DNA of 58,973 nucleotides from CAZTPJ01 sp964614515 (GTDB taxonomy: Bacteria; Planctomycetota; Phycisphaerae; Phycisphaerales; UBA1924), in the NCBI GenBank assembly GCA_964614515.1, contig CAZTPJ010000015.1, forward strand, positions 1 to 58,973, given 5' to 3'. Shown piece by piece: positions 1 to 8,743 of this stretch. The notes beneath the pieces were generated by a model. That model was given only the letters and a program-made list of their open reading frames with translations, was not told the origin of the DNA and did not search any database. The position numbers were made by a program, and so were the translations under genes. Position 1 is the stretch's first letter, and every line of letters starts with the position of its first letter.

Positions 1-1
1 G

Positions 2-601
2 ACCGACCTTGCGGCCGCGGAAGTTGAACTCGGCACGGCCGAGGATCGCCACGGGCGCTTGTCGCGCGTGCTTGGCCATGTCGCCGGCGACCATGACGTG
101 ATGCTCATTGATTGTCCGCCCGCGCTGGGGATGCTGACGATCAATGCGCTGGCCGCGGCGGACGACGTCATCATCCCCATGCAGGCGCACTTCCTGAGCC
201 TTCAGGGCGTGGGCAAACTTCTCGAGACGATCGATCTTGTGACGCAGGGGATCAATCCACGCCTGATGGTCACGGGCGTGGTGCTGTGCATGTTCGATTC
301 CCAGGCGACGCACACGCAGGAAGTCGTCGCGGACATCGAGGCGTTCTTTGAAGGTTCGCGCGGGCAACCCGTGGCGTGGCGCGACGCACGGCTGCTGCGC
401 CCGGCGATTCGCCGCAACATCAAACTCGCCGAGTGCCCGAGTTTCGGACAGACGATCTTCGACTACGCGCCCGCCGCGGCCGGGGCGGAGGATTACACGC
501 GGTTGGCGATCGGGATTCTGGAAGGTGCGCAGCGTGAAGAACCGCCGGATCCGCCGGTGATCGAGGTCGTGACCTCCGCGTGCGAACGCATCTCAGAATG
601 A
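2..601 (+). CDS. parA: ParA/Soj-family chromosome partitioning ATPase, 5' truncated by the window edge
   Basis: C-terminal 199 residues of a ParA-type Walker ATPase that drives chromosome or plasmid segregation with ParB. The open frame runs back to base 2 with no in-frame stop, so the true start lies outside the window; a TTG at 59 is internal. Seen: the region equivalent to 'DLAAAEVEL', the Walker B-like stretch DVMLIDCPPALGMLT, the 'PMQAHFLSLQGVGKLLETI' helix and the late 'RDARLLRPAIRRNIKLAECPSFGQTI' type segment typical of Soj. The N-terminal deviant Walker A is not visible. No parB is visible downstream; the next gene is convergent tsf. Family assignment is secure; whether it is the chromosomal Soj or a paralogue cannot be judged from this piece. 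Confidence 0.93.
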   Translation, partial: TDLAAAEVELGTAEDRHGRLSRVLGHVAGDHDVMLIDCPPALGMLTINALAAADDVIIPMQAHFLSLQGVGKLLETIDLVTQGINPRLMVTGVVLCMFDSQATHTQEVVADIEAFFEGSRGQPVAWRDARLLRPAIRRNIKLAECPSFGQTIFDYAPAAAGAEDYTRLAIGILEGAQREEPPDPPVIEVVTSACERISE

Positions 602-635
602 TGAGCCGATCGCGCGAGCGACGTATCCGCAACAG

Positions 636-792
636 GAAGCCCGACCGTCAGGGAGGGCTCAGCCGCGGCCTGTGGCTTGCATGAATCAACCGATCTCCCG
701 CGTCACGATCCACGCGCGGCACGACGCCGTTGACCGCTTGAACTGATGCGCACCCGCCCGCTTCCAGGCCCTCCCTCACGGTCGGGCTTCCT
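636..792. repeat. Inverted-repeat-ended small element, copy 1
   Basis: First of two consecutive ~157-nt copies. It begins with gaagcccgaccgtcagggag and ends with the near reverse complement (ccctcacggtcgggcttc), so it looks like a miniature element with ~23-nt terminal inverted repeats. Its first 71 bases (636-706) are identical to 797-867. It lies in the 412-nt space between convergent parA and tsf. No coding potential is apparent. Confidence 0.75.
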
Positions 793-819
793 ATAAGAAG
801 CCCGACCGTCAGGGAGGGC
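768..819. terminator. Long hairpin at the junction of the two repeat copies
   Basis: Left arm 768-790 and right arm 797-819 pair over 22 of 23 positions around the six-base loop ctataa. Being between two convergent genes it could act as a bidirectional terminator, though no U-rich tail follows. Structure is seen; function is inferred. Confidence 0.5.
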
Positions 820-953
820 TCAGCCGCGGCCTGTGGCTTGCATGAATCAACCGATCTCCCGCGTCACTGCACGCGCACCTGATGACGATGAGGATCGCGC
901 GGACTGATGCGCAATCGCCCCGCTTCCAAGCCCTCCCTCACGGTCGGGCTTCC
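797..953. repeat. Inverted-repeat-ended small element, copy 2
   Basis: Second copy, offset exactly 161 nt from copy 1. The outer 71 nt and the last ~50 nt (904-953) match copy 1 with few changes, while the middle differs. It has the same terminal inverted repeats. Downstream, 954-1013 contains a short repeated gcgcaatcggctc motif and the end of tsf. Confidence 0.75.
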
Positions 954-1013
954 TGTTGGTGCGCAATCGGCTCGTTTGGTCGGGCCGAGTCGACAGCTCG
1001 CGCAATCGGCTCT

Positions 1014-1835
1014 TCAGGCGCTCTCACCAACCTGCCAGCGAAGGAAGGCGACGATCGTGGCCTTGTCGCCGACGATGTCCTTGACCTTGCGCGTTGCATC
1101 CATGATGAACGGCTGTTCGAGCAGCGCGATCTCCTCATAGAACTTTCGCATGCCGCCTTCGACCATCTTCTCGGCGATTTCCTGCGGCTTGCCGCTCTCC
1201 ATCGCCTGCTCCAGGCGGAAGCGACGCTCCTTCTCCACGACTTCCTTGGGAATGTCGTTGATGGAAATGCCCTCGGGCCGGGGCGTCGCGGCCGTGATGT
1301 GCATGCAGATCTGACGCAGGGTCTCATCAGAGATGGAGCCTGTGGCCTGGACGAGGACGCCGGTCTTGCCGTCGTGATGGACGTATTGGCCATAGGCCGT
1401 GGTGCCGGTTTCGCCGATGAGTTTGTGTCCGCGTGCGTAGGAGAAGTTTTCGCCGGTGGTGGCGCGAAGGTCGTCGATGATGGCGGCGATCTCGGGGGTG
1501 ACGCCGACCGAACCGGCGTTGGCGTTGAGCGCGAGCGATGCGATCTTCCCGGCGGCGGCGGTGGTCTGCTCGTTCTTGGCCGTGAAATCGGTTTCGCAGC
1601 GGATCTCGACGATGGCGGCGGTGCCTGATTGCTCGTTGACGGCGATGCCGATGCGTCCTTCGCCGGCGGCGCGTTCAGCGCGGCGTTCCATCTTGCCCTT
1701 GAGTTTCTTGCGCAGGATCTCCTCGGCGCGTTCGAGATCGCCGTCGGCTTCCTGAAGGGCGAGTTTGCAATCCATCATCGGCAGGCCGGTGCGGTTGCGA
1801 AGCATCATGACATCCTTGGCGCTGATCTCTGCCAT
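1014..1835 (-). CDS. tsf: Translation elongation factor Ts
   Basis: 273-residue EF-Ts, the guanine nucleotide exchange factor that recycles EF-Tu in the cytoplasm. It starts MAEISAKDVMMLRNRTGLPM with the N-terminal UBA-like domain motif (LRNRTGLPMMDCKLAL) and keeps the core motif 'RCETDFTAKNEQ' (EF-Ts TDFV-type loop). The ATG at 1835 was chosen because GGAGA stands about ten bases upstream; an in-frame GTG at 1850 is possible but would place the SD inside the gene. It is the second gene of a minus-strand rpsB-tsf operon, 105 nt after rpsB. Length and order are normal for bacteria. Confidence 0.97.
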   Translation of the reverse strand: MAEISAKDVMMLRNRTGLPMMDCKLALQEADGDLERAEEILRKKLKGKMERRAERAAGEGRIGIAVNEQSGTAAIVEIRCETDFTAKNEQTTAAAGKIASLALNANAGSVGVTPEIAAIIDDLRATTGENFSYARGHKLIGETGTTAYGQYVHHDGKTGVLVQATGSISDETLRQICMHITAATPRPEGISINDIPKEVVEKERRFRLEQAMESGKPQEIAEKMVEGGMRKFYEEIALLEQPFIMDATRKVKDIVGDKATIVAFLRWQVGESA

Positions 1836-1940
1836 CTGGCGGGTCTCCACAAGACGCCCCGGCGGATGCGGGGCTTGATCGATTTGTCCGCCGACGCTGC
1901 GGCGAACGCATAACGAGGACGCGGGACGAATCCCGTTGGG

Positions 1941-2783
1941 TCAGGTCTGAGCGGGGGCGGGCGAAGTCGGCTCCGAAGCGCGATCCGCGCTGGCCTCCGC
2001 CGAAGATTCACGATCATCCGAGCGATACTGCGCCCGGCGGCTGCGCTTGCGTTCCTGGCCGCCATCGCCAGCGCCCTCGCTCCGGGCGTCGTCGCCCTGA
2101 CGCATCTGCTTGCCCTCGGCCACGGCCTTGCACAACTCGCGAACCACCACGTCGATGGAGCGCATCGAATCGTCATTGCCCGGAATGGGAATGTCGGCGA
2201 AATCCGGATCGCCGTCGGTGTCGATGAGGCAGACGGTGGGAATGCCGAGTTTGCGGGCTTCCTTCAGGGCGGTCATCTCGCGGCGAACGTCGATGACGAC
2301 CAAGGCCCCGGGGAGTTTTTCCATGCGCCGGATGCCGTCGAGGTTGCGCTTGATCTTATCGCGCTCGCGCCGCATCTGGCTTTCCATCTTCTTGGAATAC
2401 TTCGCAAAGCCCTCGGTGGTGTCGATGGCTTCGAGTTCTTCGAGGCGCTTGAGGCGGATGCGGATCGTGCGGAAGTTGGTGAGCGTGCCGCCGAGCCAAC
2501 GCTCGGTCACGGCGTGCATGCCGATGCCCAGCACATGCTCATTGATGACATCCTTGGCCTGCCGCTTGGTGCCGACGAAGCAGACATCCTTGCCCGAGGA
2601 CACCGTCTTGGCGATGAACTTCTTGGCGAGCAGAAGGCCCTTGACGGTCTCCTTGATGTCGATGATGTGGATGCCGTTGCGCTTGCCATAGATGAAGCGC
2701 TGCATCTTCGGATTCCAGGATGACGATCGCTGGCCGAAGTGAATCCCGGCCTCGATCAGGTCCTGCACGAGTGTGTCTGACAT
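1941..2783 (-). CDS. rpsB: 30S ribosomal protein S2
   Basis: 280-residue S2 of the small ribosomal subunit. It begins MSDTLVQDLIEAGIHFGQRS and contains the family blocks WNPKMQRFIYGKRNGIHIID, ERWLGGTLTNFRTI and PIPGNDDSMRSIDVV. The ATG at 2783 fits the family N-terminus and has AAAGG upstream; the frame is open much further but without S2 homology. After the conserved core (to about residue 225) comes a charged, low-complexity tail rich in Arg, Ser, Glu and Ala, longer than in E. coli. First gene of the rpsB-tsf operon; see the promoter proposed at 2975-3002. Confidence 0.97.
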   Translation of the reverse strand: MSDTLVQDLIEAGIHFGQRSSSWNPKMQRFIYGKRNGIHIIDIKETVKGLLLAKKFIAKTVSSGKDVCFVGTKRQAKDVINEHVLGIGMHAVTERWLGGTLTNFRTIRIRLKRLEELEAIDTTEGFAKYSKKMESQMRRERDKIKRNLDGIRRMEKLPGALVVIDVRREMTALKEARKLGIPTVCLIDTDGDPDFADIPIPGNDDSMRSIDVVVRELCKAVAEGKQMRQGDDARSEGAGDGGQERKRSRRAQYRSDDRESSAEASADRASEPTSPAPAQT

Positions 2784-2974
2784 GAACCACAACCTTTCTG
2801 GCAGCGACACCGGCGGCGACAGATCGGCGGGATTGGCCGAGACGACTCGGCTATGACAATCCCTGGCGCTCGCCCAAGGGCGCTTCATACGTGCGGGAAT
2901 GCCCGCGAGTGATGCAGTGACCCGACGCGACCCACCCGCGCCGAACCCTCGACCGCCGAACTCGGCCGATGGGA

Positions 2975-3002
2975 AGTGTAGGGAGGTGGATCGCGAGGGC
3001 AA
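2975..3002 (-). promoter_or_regulatory. Putative sigma-70 promoter for rpsB-tsf
   Basis: Reading the minus strand, TTGCCC (3002-2997), 16 nt, then TACACT (2980-2975) resembles a sigma-70 promoter. It would give a leader of about 185 nt before rpsB. The leader holds a small perfect hairpin, gccgag-acga-ctcggc, at 2836-2851. The 409-nt divergent gap 2784-3192 shows no gene otherwise. Prediction by eye only. Confidence 0.4.
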
Positions 3003-3192
3003 GCCGTGGCGCGGATCAAAGGCAACGCCCTGCGCTAGCCCTCGCTCCCGCGTTGGTCCGGTCGCGCTTTCGATAAGACGGCACGCAAGGCGGTTGGAAT
3101 CAGTACCATTGGTGGCCGGTGCGTGAGGATATTCCAGCCCGTACGGGTCAATCCCTGCTCAACCGAGACGTGGTGAACCGTGAGGCGCGATC

Positions 3193-3537
3193 ATGTCAGG
3201 AGAAATTCTCCGATGGGTAGGTGCCGCTCTGCTCGGTGCGCTCAGCCTGATCATCATCGTTGGAAATCCCTTGGCGGCCAGGGCGGAAGTGCGCGCTGGG
3301 CGAGGGTACTCGTGGATTCCGATCATCGGCGGAATGCTGGGTGCCTCGGCGATCATGCTCGCGCCGCTTGGTACACTCAGGCAGCGGCTGTACGTCGCCT
3401 GGATTCCGTTCGTGTTGGACCTCACCATTCCGATGGTGATCTGGGCTCTGGTGCAAACGAGTCGGAAGGATGGCTTCGCCAGTTCGAGATCTCGTGAGCA
3501 AGGCGGGGCGGCACCGGACAACGAGGAAACTCCGTGA
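3193..3537 (+). CDS. Small predicted inner-membrane protein of unknown function
   Basis: 114 residues with three hydrophobic segments, roughly residues 6-28 (WVGAALLGALSLIIIVGNPL), 41-63 (SWIPIIGGMLGASAIMLAPL) and 70-90, and a short hydrophilic C-terminus rich in Ser, Arg and Gly. No family is recognised. Its stop codon overlaps the GTG start of polA (GTGA at 3534-3537), so the two are probably translated from one message. The start ATG at 3193 is the first in frame giving a charged N-terminus followed by a membrane span. Function unknown. Confidence 0.7.
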   Translation: MSGEILRWVGAALLGALSLIIIVGNPLAARAEVRAGRGYSWIPIIGGMLGASAIMLAPLGTLRQRLYVAWIPFVLDLTIPMVIWALVQTSRKDGFASSRSREQGGAAPDNEETP

Positions 3538-6500
3538 AGACCCTTTACCTCATCGACGGCTACGCGCAGTTCTTTCGCGCTTATCACGCCATCCGCACGC
3601 CGATGACCTCCCCCGTCACGCGCGAACCGACCAACATGACCTTCGGGTTCATCGGCATGATCCTCAAACTCCTGCGCGGCGATGCGCCAAACATGAAGGC
3701 CGTCGGGGGCACGCCGGACTTTGTGGCCGTGGCGCTCGATGTCTCCGGTGATCGCGGGACGTTTCGCTCGCGGATTTATCCCGAGTACAAGGCGACACGG
3801 CCGGAGCCGCCGGATGATCTCCGGCCGCAGGTTGACCGATGTCTCGCGACGCTCGAAGCGATCGGCGTGCCCGTGATCGGGGCCGAGGGGTATGAAGCGG
3901 ACGACGTGATCGCGTCGCTCGTGATGAAGATCCGCCGCGAACATCCCGACATGCTCATTCGCATCATCTCCAACGACAAGGACCTCAAGCAGGTGCTTGA
4001 GGGGGGGGCGACGGCCGGGTCGGGCGTGGAGATCTACGACATCTACAAGGACATCGTGTTCGATGAAGCAGCATTGAAGGTTGACACGGGCCTTGCGCCA
4101 GCGCAAGTGATCGACATGCTCGCGCTGATGGGCGACACGTCGGACAACGTGCCGGGCGTGCCGGGAATCGGGCCAAAGACGGCCGCGCAACTCATCGCCG
4201 AACATGGCTCGCTCGATGCGGTGGTCGCGGCGGCGGATCGGGTCAAGGGCAAACGCGGCGAGAACATCAAGGCGTCGGTGGGGGTGTTGCCGATGTCGCG
4301 GCAACTGGTGACGCTGCATCGAGACTTGCCGGTGGAGTTGGACTTGCAGGCCGCGAGCACGCGAAGTCTTGCGCTGGCGAACCTCGGGCCGATCTTGAGA
4401 GAACTGGGGTTCAATCGATATCAGGATGAAGTGAACGCGATTCTCGCGAATCGCGGCGAGGGGGGGGGAGCGCGCGTCGAGGTCAACGCGGCGCCGATCG
4501 CGGTCAGCCCCGTAGCGCCCGCCAAGGCGCCATCGCGACCGGACGCGATCGAAGGCGGACTCTTCTCGCAGATGGACGACATGGCCCCGGCCGCGCCAAC
4601 CGTCGCCGAGGATTACCGCTGCGTTCGCACGGCCGCGGAACTGCGCGAGGTTGTCCGTGAAATTCGCAAAGCGGGCCTGGTGAGCGTTGATACCGAAACG
4701 ACGGGCCTCTCGCCGCGGATCGCGAAGATCTGCGGCGTGAGTCTGGCCGTGCGGGCGGGTTCCGGGTGGTATGTGCCGATTCGCTCGCCGGACCCGTCGA
4801 GTCATCTGGATGAACGCGGTGTGATCGAGGGCCTGCGCGAGGCGCTGGAGGATCCGTCGATCGCGAAGTTCGGGCACAACTTGAAGTTCGACCTGCTCGT
4901 GCTGCGACAGGCGGGGCTGGAACTGCGCGGCTTGTGCGATGCGCCTGAGCCATCAAGGGCGCTGGATGCGGCGGCCGCAAAGACACGCCCGGAGGGTGTG
5001 CCCACGGGTTGCGATTCGATGGTCGCGAGTTTCCTGATTGATGCGGGGCGATCGAGCCACGGGCTTGATGCGCTGGCGCTGGCGATTCTCAAACGCACGA
5101 ACATCTCGATCAAGGACCTGATCGGAACCGGCAAGACGCAGAGGACGTTCGATCAGGTTCCGCTCGATCTGGCCGTGCCGTATGCGGCCGAGGATGCGGA
5201 TGTGGCGCTGCGTCTGTGTGAGCACATGCAGCCGCGTCTGCGGGCGATGGGGCTTGAGACGCTGGCGCGCGAGGTGGAGTTGCCGCTGGTCGAGGTGCTG
5301 GCGGAACTTGAGTGGAACGGGATTCTTGTTGATCCTGATGAACTGAATCGTCAGCGCGAGCGATTGGAGGGGCGGATTCGTGACTTGGCGGGACGGATTC
5401 AGGATGAGGCGATGGCCGCGTGCGGACGGACGTTCGATCCTGACTCCCCGAAGCAACTGGGCACGATTCTGTTCAACAAGCCGACGGATGCGGAGCCGGG
5501 GCTTGGGATCACCTCGGCGAAGAAGACCAAGACGGGTCGATCGACGGATGCGGAGGTGCTGGAGAAACTCGCGAGCGACCCTGGCGTGACGTCGCCGATC
5601 CCGGAACTGATCCTCGAATATCGGCAGTTGACCAAACTGGTGAATACATATCTGGTCGCGCTGCGCGAGGCGATCAATCCGAACACGAAGCGCATTCACG
5701 CGAGTTTTCATCAGACCGTGGCCGCGACGGGGAGGCTCGCGTCGAGCGATCCGAACCTTCAGAACATCCCGATTCGCACGGACATCGGTCGCGACATACG
5801 CAAGGCGTTTCTCGCGCCGCCGGGGCGTGTGCTCATCACGGCCGACTATTCGCAGATCGAACTGCGCCTGCTCGCGCACCTGTCGCGAGACCCCGCGCTG
5901 TGCGAGGCGTTTGAGCGCGGGGAGGACATTCACGCGGCCGTGGCGGCGCAGATTCATGGCGTGCCGCTCGACAAGGTGACGCGCGAGCAGCGCAGCGGGG
6001 CGAAGATGGTGAACTTCGGGATCGTGTATGGGATCACGGCGTTCGGTCTGGCGCGTCGGCTGGGGATCAGCAACACCGCGGCCGAGGAGATCATCACGAG
6101 TTACAAGCGGCGCTTCGCGGGGATCACGACGTTCCTTGAGGAATGCGTGGCGCAGGCGCGGCGGTACGGCTATGTCGAGACGATGCTCAAGCGAAGGCGT
6201 CCGATCGAGGATATGGAATCCAACAATCCGCAGCGGCGGGCGCTGGCCGAGCGCGTGGCGATCAACAGCGTCGTGCAGGGGTCCGCGGCCGACCTCATCA
6301 AGATCGCGATGGTCGATCTGCATGGCCGCCTGAGCACGCACGCGGGCCACTGGCGCGGGCGCGACAAGGGGGGGGCGTATCGACCGCCCGAGATTCCCGG
6401 CGTGCTGATGCTGCTCCAGATTCACGACGAACTCGTGTTTGAGGCGCCGGAAGAGTCGGCCCAGGCCGTGCGATCACTGGTTGTGGAGCGAATGGAGGCG

Positions 6501-6569
6501 GCGATGAGTCTGCGTGTGCCGCTGGTGGCCGATGCGCACATCGCGCGGACGTGGTTTGAGGGGAAGTAG
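3534..6569 (+). CDS. polA: DNA polymerase I
   Basis: 1011-residue full-length Pol I for Okazaki fragment processing and repair. Domain order: 5'-3' flap exonuclease (about 1-310), 3'-5' proofreading exonuclease (about 360-580), family A polymerase (about 620-1011). The proofreading motifs look intact: DTETT near residue 387, NLKFDLLVL, and YAAEDADVALRL. Polymerase motif A is DYSQIELR (D near 771), motif B runs from K824 to the YG at about 832, motif C is HDEL near 964. Two insertions relative to E. coli are visible, one in the exonuclease domain (CDAPEPSRALDAAAAK region) and one just before motif C (about 940-955). GTG start coupled to the upstream membrane gene. Contains three G8-G9 runs. 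Confidence 0.97.
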   Translation: MKTLYLIDGYAQFFRAYHAIRTPMTSPVTREPTNMTFGFIGMILKLLRGDAPNMKAVGGTPDFVAVALDVSGDRGTFRSRIYPEYKATRPEPPDDLRPQVDRCLATLEAIGVPVIGAEGYEADDVIASLVMKIRREHPDMLIRIISNDKDLKQVLEGGATAGSGVEIYDIYKDIVFDEAALKVDTGLAPAQVIDMLALMGDTSDNVPGVPGIGPKTAAQLIAEHGSLDAVVAAADRVKGKRGENIKASVGVLPMSRQLVTLHRDLPVELDLQAASTRSLALANLGPILRELGFNRYQDEVNAILANRGEGGGARVEVNAAPIAVSPVAPAKAPSRPDAIEGGLFSQMDDMAPAAPTVAEDYRCVRTAAELREVVREIRKAGLVSVDTETTGLSPRIAKICGVSLAVRAGSGWYVPIRSPDPSSHLDERGVIEGLREALEDPSIAKFGHNLKFDLLVLRQAGLELRGLCDAPEPSRALDAAAAKTRPEGVPTGCDSMVASFLIDAGRSSHGLDALALAILKRTNISIKDLIGTGKTQRTFDQVPLDLAVPYAAEDADVALRLCEHMQPRLRAMGLETLAREVELPLVEVLAELEWNGILVDPDELNRQRERLEGRIRDLAGRIQDEAMAACGRTFDPDSPKQLGTILFNKPTDAEPGLGITSAKKTKTGRSTDAEVLEKLASDPGVTSPIPELILEYRQLTKLVNTYLVALREAINPNTKRIHASFHQTVAATGRLASSDPNLQNIPIRTDIGRDIRKAFLAPPGRVLITADYSQIELRLLAHLSRDPALCEAFERGEDIHAAVAAQIHGVPLDKVTREQRSGAKMVNFGIVYGITAFGLARRLGISNTAAEEIITSYKRRFAGITTFLEECVAQARRYGYVETMLKRRRPIEDMESNNPQRRALAERVAINSVVQGSAADLIKIAMVDLHGRLSTHAGHWRGRDKGGAYRPPEIPGVLMLLQIHDELVFEAPEESAQAVRSLVVERMEAAMSLRVPLVADAHIARTWFEGK

Positions 6570-6587
6570 GAAGCGCGTGAGGGCGCG

Positions 6588-6824
6588 TCAACCGGCTCTT
6601 CGTCGCGCATGCATGACATCCGTCTCAACGATTGCACGCACCTGTTCGGCCATGACGGTCTCGACGGCGACGGTGTCACCGGTCAGCGAGAAAAACTCGA
6701 CTTCAAAGCCCCGTCCGCCGTCGTATACGTCAACGATCGTGCCGACATCGCCCGCAGCGAGGCCGCATTGTGGCAGATCCGTTGTCAGGACGACTCGATC
6801 GAATTGTTTGAGAGCGCTAGCCAT
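6588..6824 (-). CDS. DUF4926 domain protein, likely antitoxin/immunity partner of the upstream gene
   Basis: 78 residues starting MASALKQFDRVVLTTDLP. The sequence follows the DUF4926 pattern: 'DRVVLTTDLPQCGLAAGDVGTIVDVY', then 'FEVEFFSLTGDTVAV', a small SH3-like beta-barrel. It overlaps the end of the DUF6883 gene by 8 nt (ATGGCTAG), so translation is coupled. DUF4926 genes are commonly found next to DUF6883 genes, in the same order as here. That this is a toxin-antitoxin or immunity pair is an inference from size, overlap and order. An earlier in-frame start at 6836 is possible. Confidence 0.85.
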   Translation of the reverse strand: MASALKQFDRVVLTTDLPQCGLAAGDVGTIVDVYDGGRGFEVEFFSLTGDTVAVETVMAEQVRAIVETDVMHARRRAG

Positions 6825-7182
6825 GTGCATCACCACTGGTTGTCAATCGCGGCAACGGATGGGCCGTGACAAGACGAGGATGGTCCGTTCCATGCAAAAT
6901 GATCCAGATCGACCGAACATTGACCACTGAACTATCGGGACACGGCAGCGGCCCGTCCACTGTATACTTTAGGCCCCACGGGTTCGGTTGACTGCGGCGG
7001 TATGGATGTGCCCGCACATGTTCCAACAGGGCTGCCGAGAGTCGCCACCAACTCAATGGATCGAACCCTCGTGACAGGAAGAACTCGGCTTTGGACCGGC
7101 CCTCTTTCGATGACGTGGCCAGAAGGTACAGTCGTACCTTGTCAGCAGGCACTTCGGCGCGATCGGCATTCGGGACGATCAT
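6817..7182 (-). CDS. DUF6883 domain protein, possible toxin-like partner
   Basis: 121 residues beginning MIVPNADRAEVPADKVRLYL, with 'KAEFFLSRGFDP' and the C-terminal 'KYTVDGPLP...VVNVRSIWIILHG..HPRLVTAHPL', the pattern of DUF6883. The ATG at 7182 has GGAGAG six bases upstream and matches the family N-terminus. First gene of a two-gene unit with the DUF4926 gene (8-nt overlap). Biochemical activity of DUF6883 is not known to me; similar domains also occur at the ends of larger bacterial toxins, so a toxin-like role is plausible but unproven. Confidence 0.85.
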   Translation of the reverse strand: MIVPNADRAEVPADKVRLYLLATSSKEGRSKAEFFLSRGFDPLSWWRLSAALLEHVRAHPYRRSQPNPWGLKYTVDGPLPCPDSSVVNVRSIWIILHGTDHPRLVTAHPLPRLTTSGDAHG

Positions 7183-7234
7183 CGAATCTCTCCGTGTGCC
7201 GCCGCGACATCGCTGCAACGAGCCTCAGCGACGT

Positions 7235-7807
7235 TCACACACGCACCCTCGGCACGACGCGCTCCGCCTCTGACGACAACTCAAAGAACGTCTCCGGCGC
7301 AAAGCCGAACATCCCCGCCACCAGGCTCGTCGGGATCGTCTGGCACAACTGGTTCATCTCGCGCACGTTGCCGTTGAAGAACCGCCTCGCGGCCGCGATG
7401 CGATCCTCCGTGTTGGCCAGTTCCGATTGCAGTTCGCGAAAGTGCTGATCGGCCTTGAGCGCTGGATACGCCTCGGCCACCGCGAACAACCGCTTGAGGC
7501 CCAGGTTCAGCGCGGTTTCATCGACCGCCTGCGCGGCCGCGTTGGTGTGTGCGGCCATGGCCGTGGTGCGTAAAGCGGTGATGCGCTCGAGCGTCTCGCG
7601 TTCATGGGCGGCATAGCCGCGGACCGTCTCGACGAGATTGGGGATCAGGTCATAGCGGCGTTTGAGTTCCACGTCGATGTCGGCCCAACTCTCGCGGATG
7701 TGCTGTCGCACGCGCACGAGGCGGTTGTACGTCATCACCAGCCACAGCAGCACCAGCAGCGCCGGCACGCCGACGATCATCAGGATCACCACGCCCGCCT
7801 GATCCAT
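7235..7807 (-). CDS. lemA: LemA family membrane protein
   Basis: 190 residues: one N-terminal membrane span (residues about 7-25, VVILMIVGVPALLVLLWLVM), then the helical LemA domain with the hallmark 'YNRLVRVRQHIRESWADIDVELKRRYDLIPNLVETVRGYA' and 'FFNGNVREMNQLCQTIPTSLVA'. LemA proteins are small envelope proteins of poorly defined role, often next to peptidases or DUF3137-type proteins. The ATG at 7807 overlaps the stop of the upstream gene (TGATG), so the two are coupled. Confidence 0.93.
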   Translation of the reverse strand: MDQAGVVILMIVGVPALLVLLWLVMTYNRLVRVRQHIRESWADIDVELKRRYDLIPNLVETVRGYAAHERETLERITALRTTAMAAHTNAAAQAVDETALNLGLKRLFAVAEAYPALKADQHFRELQSELANTEDRIAAARRFFNGNVREMNQLCQTIPTSLVAGMFGFAPETFFELSSEAERVVPRVRV

Positions 7808-8565
7808 CACACCATCCTTTCATACGAGGCGCGTGTCTCCAGATCGCGCTTGACATGCGACGGCCACAACTCGAAGAAACTCGTCAGCCACGCCATGCGC
7901 CCGCGAAACTCCTCCGGCTTCCACGTCCGCGAGCCATCGCTGATGCAGCAACGCCCGCGCTCGATGTCCACCGTGGGCGATGCCGCGACCATCAGGAACT
8001 CCATCATCCGCGGATGCACCACGTCATACGCGAACCGCTTGTCCCGGCACTTGACGAAGAACTTCCTGCTGAACTCCGAGGATTCAAAGTCGATGTCCTC
8101 GAATCCGAACGCGCCGGCGATCCTGTCAAACATGCCCTCGCGCCGGATCAACAGATCGGGAACATCGACGAACGGAAGATGCACGATCAGGTAACTGAAG
8201 CGATAGGTGGTGGTGGAACTGGTCTTGCCGTTGCTGGACGTCACGTCGTACTTGAAGTCGCCCATCTTCGCGGGGTAGGCCCGGCCGGCGATCTGCATCT
8301 CGCCCCACAGCGTGTTGTACGCCGCGCGATTGTGTCCGCGGCGGAAAATCTCGAAGTGCGCGTACTCGTCGTCGTGCGAGGTGTCACGCCCGGGGTCAAA
8401 GGACCAGCCCAGTTCCTCGGCCAGCGCCGCCAGCGCCTCGCGGCGCTTCTTGGACGCCATCCACCCGAAGTACCCGAACACCACAACCAGCGCGATGCCC
8501 GCGAAAACCAAGAGCACCTGCGTGAGGGCGACATTCCTGAACATGGGAATCGGAGCGTATTCCAT
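7807..8565 (-). CDS. Membrane-anchored protein of unknown function paired with LemA
   Basis: 252 residues: a short N-terminus, one membrane span (VLLVFAGIALVVVFGYFGWM, about residues 15-35), then a cytoplasmic domain with 'FEIFRRGHNRAAYNTLWGEM' and 'IAGAFGFEDIDFESSEFSRKFFVKCRD'. Similar membrane-tethered proteins with this FDIDFDS-type motif are usually annotated as hypothetical. It sits directly upstream of lemA with a TGATG overlap, the same arrangement seen for LemA and DUF3137-type partners, suggesting joint action in the envelope. The start at 8565 is chosen for the short tail before the span; a start at 8544 is also possible. Confidence 0.75.
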   Translation of the reverse strand: MEYAPIPMFRNVALTQVLLVFAGIALVVVFGYFGWMASKKRREALAALAEELGWSFDPGRDTSHDDEYAHFEIFRRGHNRAAYNTLWGEMQIAGRAYPAKMGDFKYDVTSSNGKTSSTTTYRFSYLIVHLPFVDVPDLLIRREGMFDRIAGAFGFEDIDFESSEFSRKFFVKCRDKRFAYDVVHPRMMEFLMVAASPTVDIERGRCCISDGSRTWKPEEFRGRMAWLTSFFELWPSHVKRDLETRASYERMV

Positions 8566-8737
8566 CGAGGTGGCTTGGTCATTGCGATATCGCGTGGCGA
8601 GATTTCGCGGAGTCGGGCGTGCCACGCGAAGCCTCACGTGTTGAGCCGGGCGGCGATGCAGCACAGGCGTTCCCGCGCATCGGCGCTCGGCATCCCCGGA
8701 ATCACGCCCACGCTGGTGGCTTTGGGCCTTGGCATCC

Positions 8738-8743
8738 GATAAT
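8738..8743 (+). promoter_or_regulatory. Possible -10 box for the mre operon
   Basis: GATAAT lies in the 296-nt divergent gap between the LemA partner gene and mreB. No convincing -35 box is visible 16-18 nt upstream, so this is a weak prediction. A start here would leave a leader of about 115 nt before mreB. Confidence 0.25.

Noticed and set aside
3159..4877. Long minus-strand open frame (572 codons) opposite polA
   Set aside because: Arg/His/Asp-rich composition typical of antisense frames in GC-rich genes; lies over the conserved polA exonuclease domain and has no SD or family motif.
6967..6972. tatact as a plus-strand promoter
   Set aside because: It lies inside the DUF6883 coding sequence, with no downstream plus-strand gene in reach.
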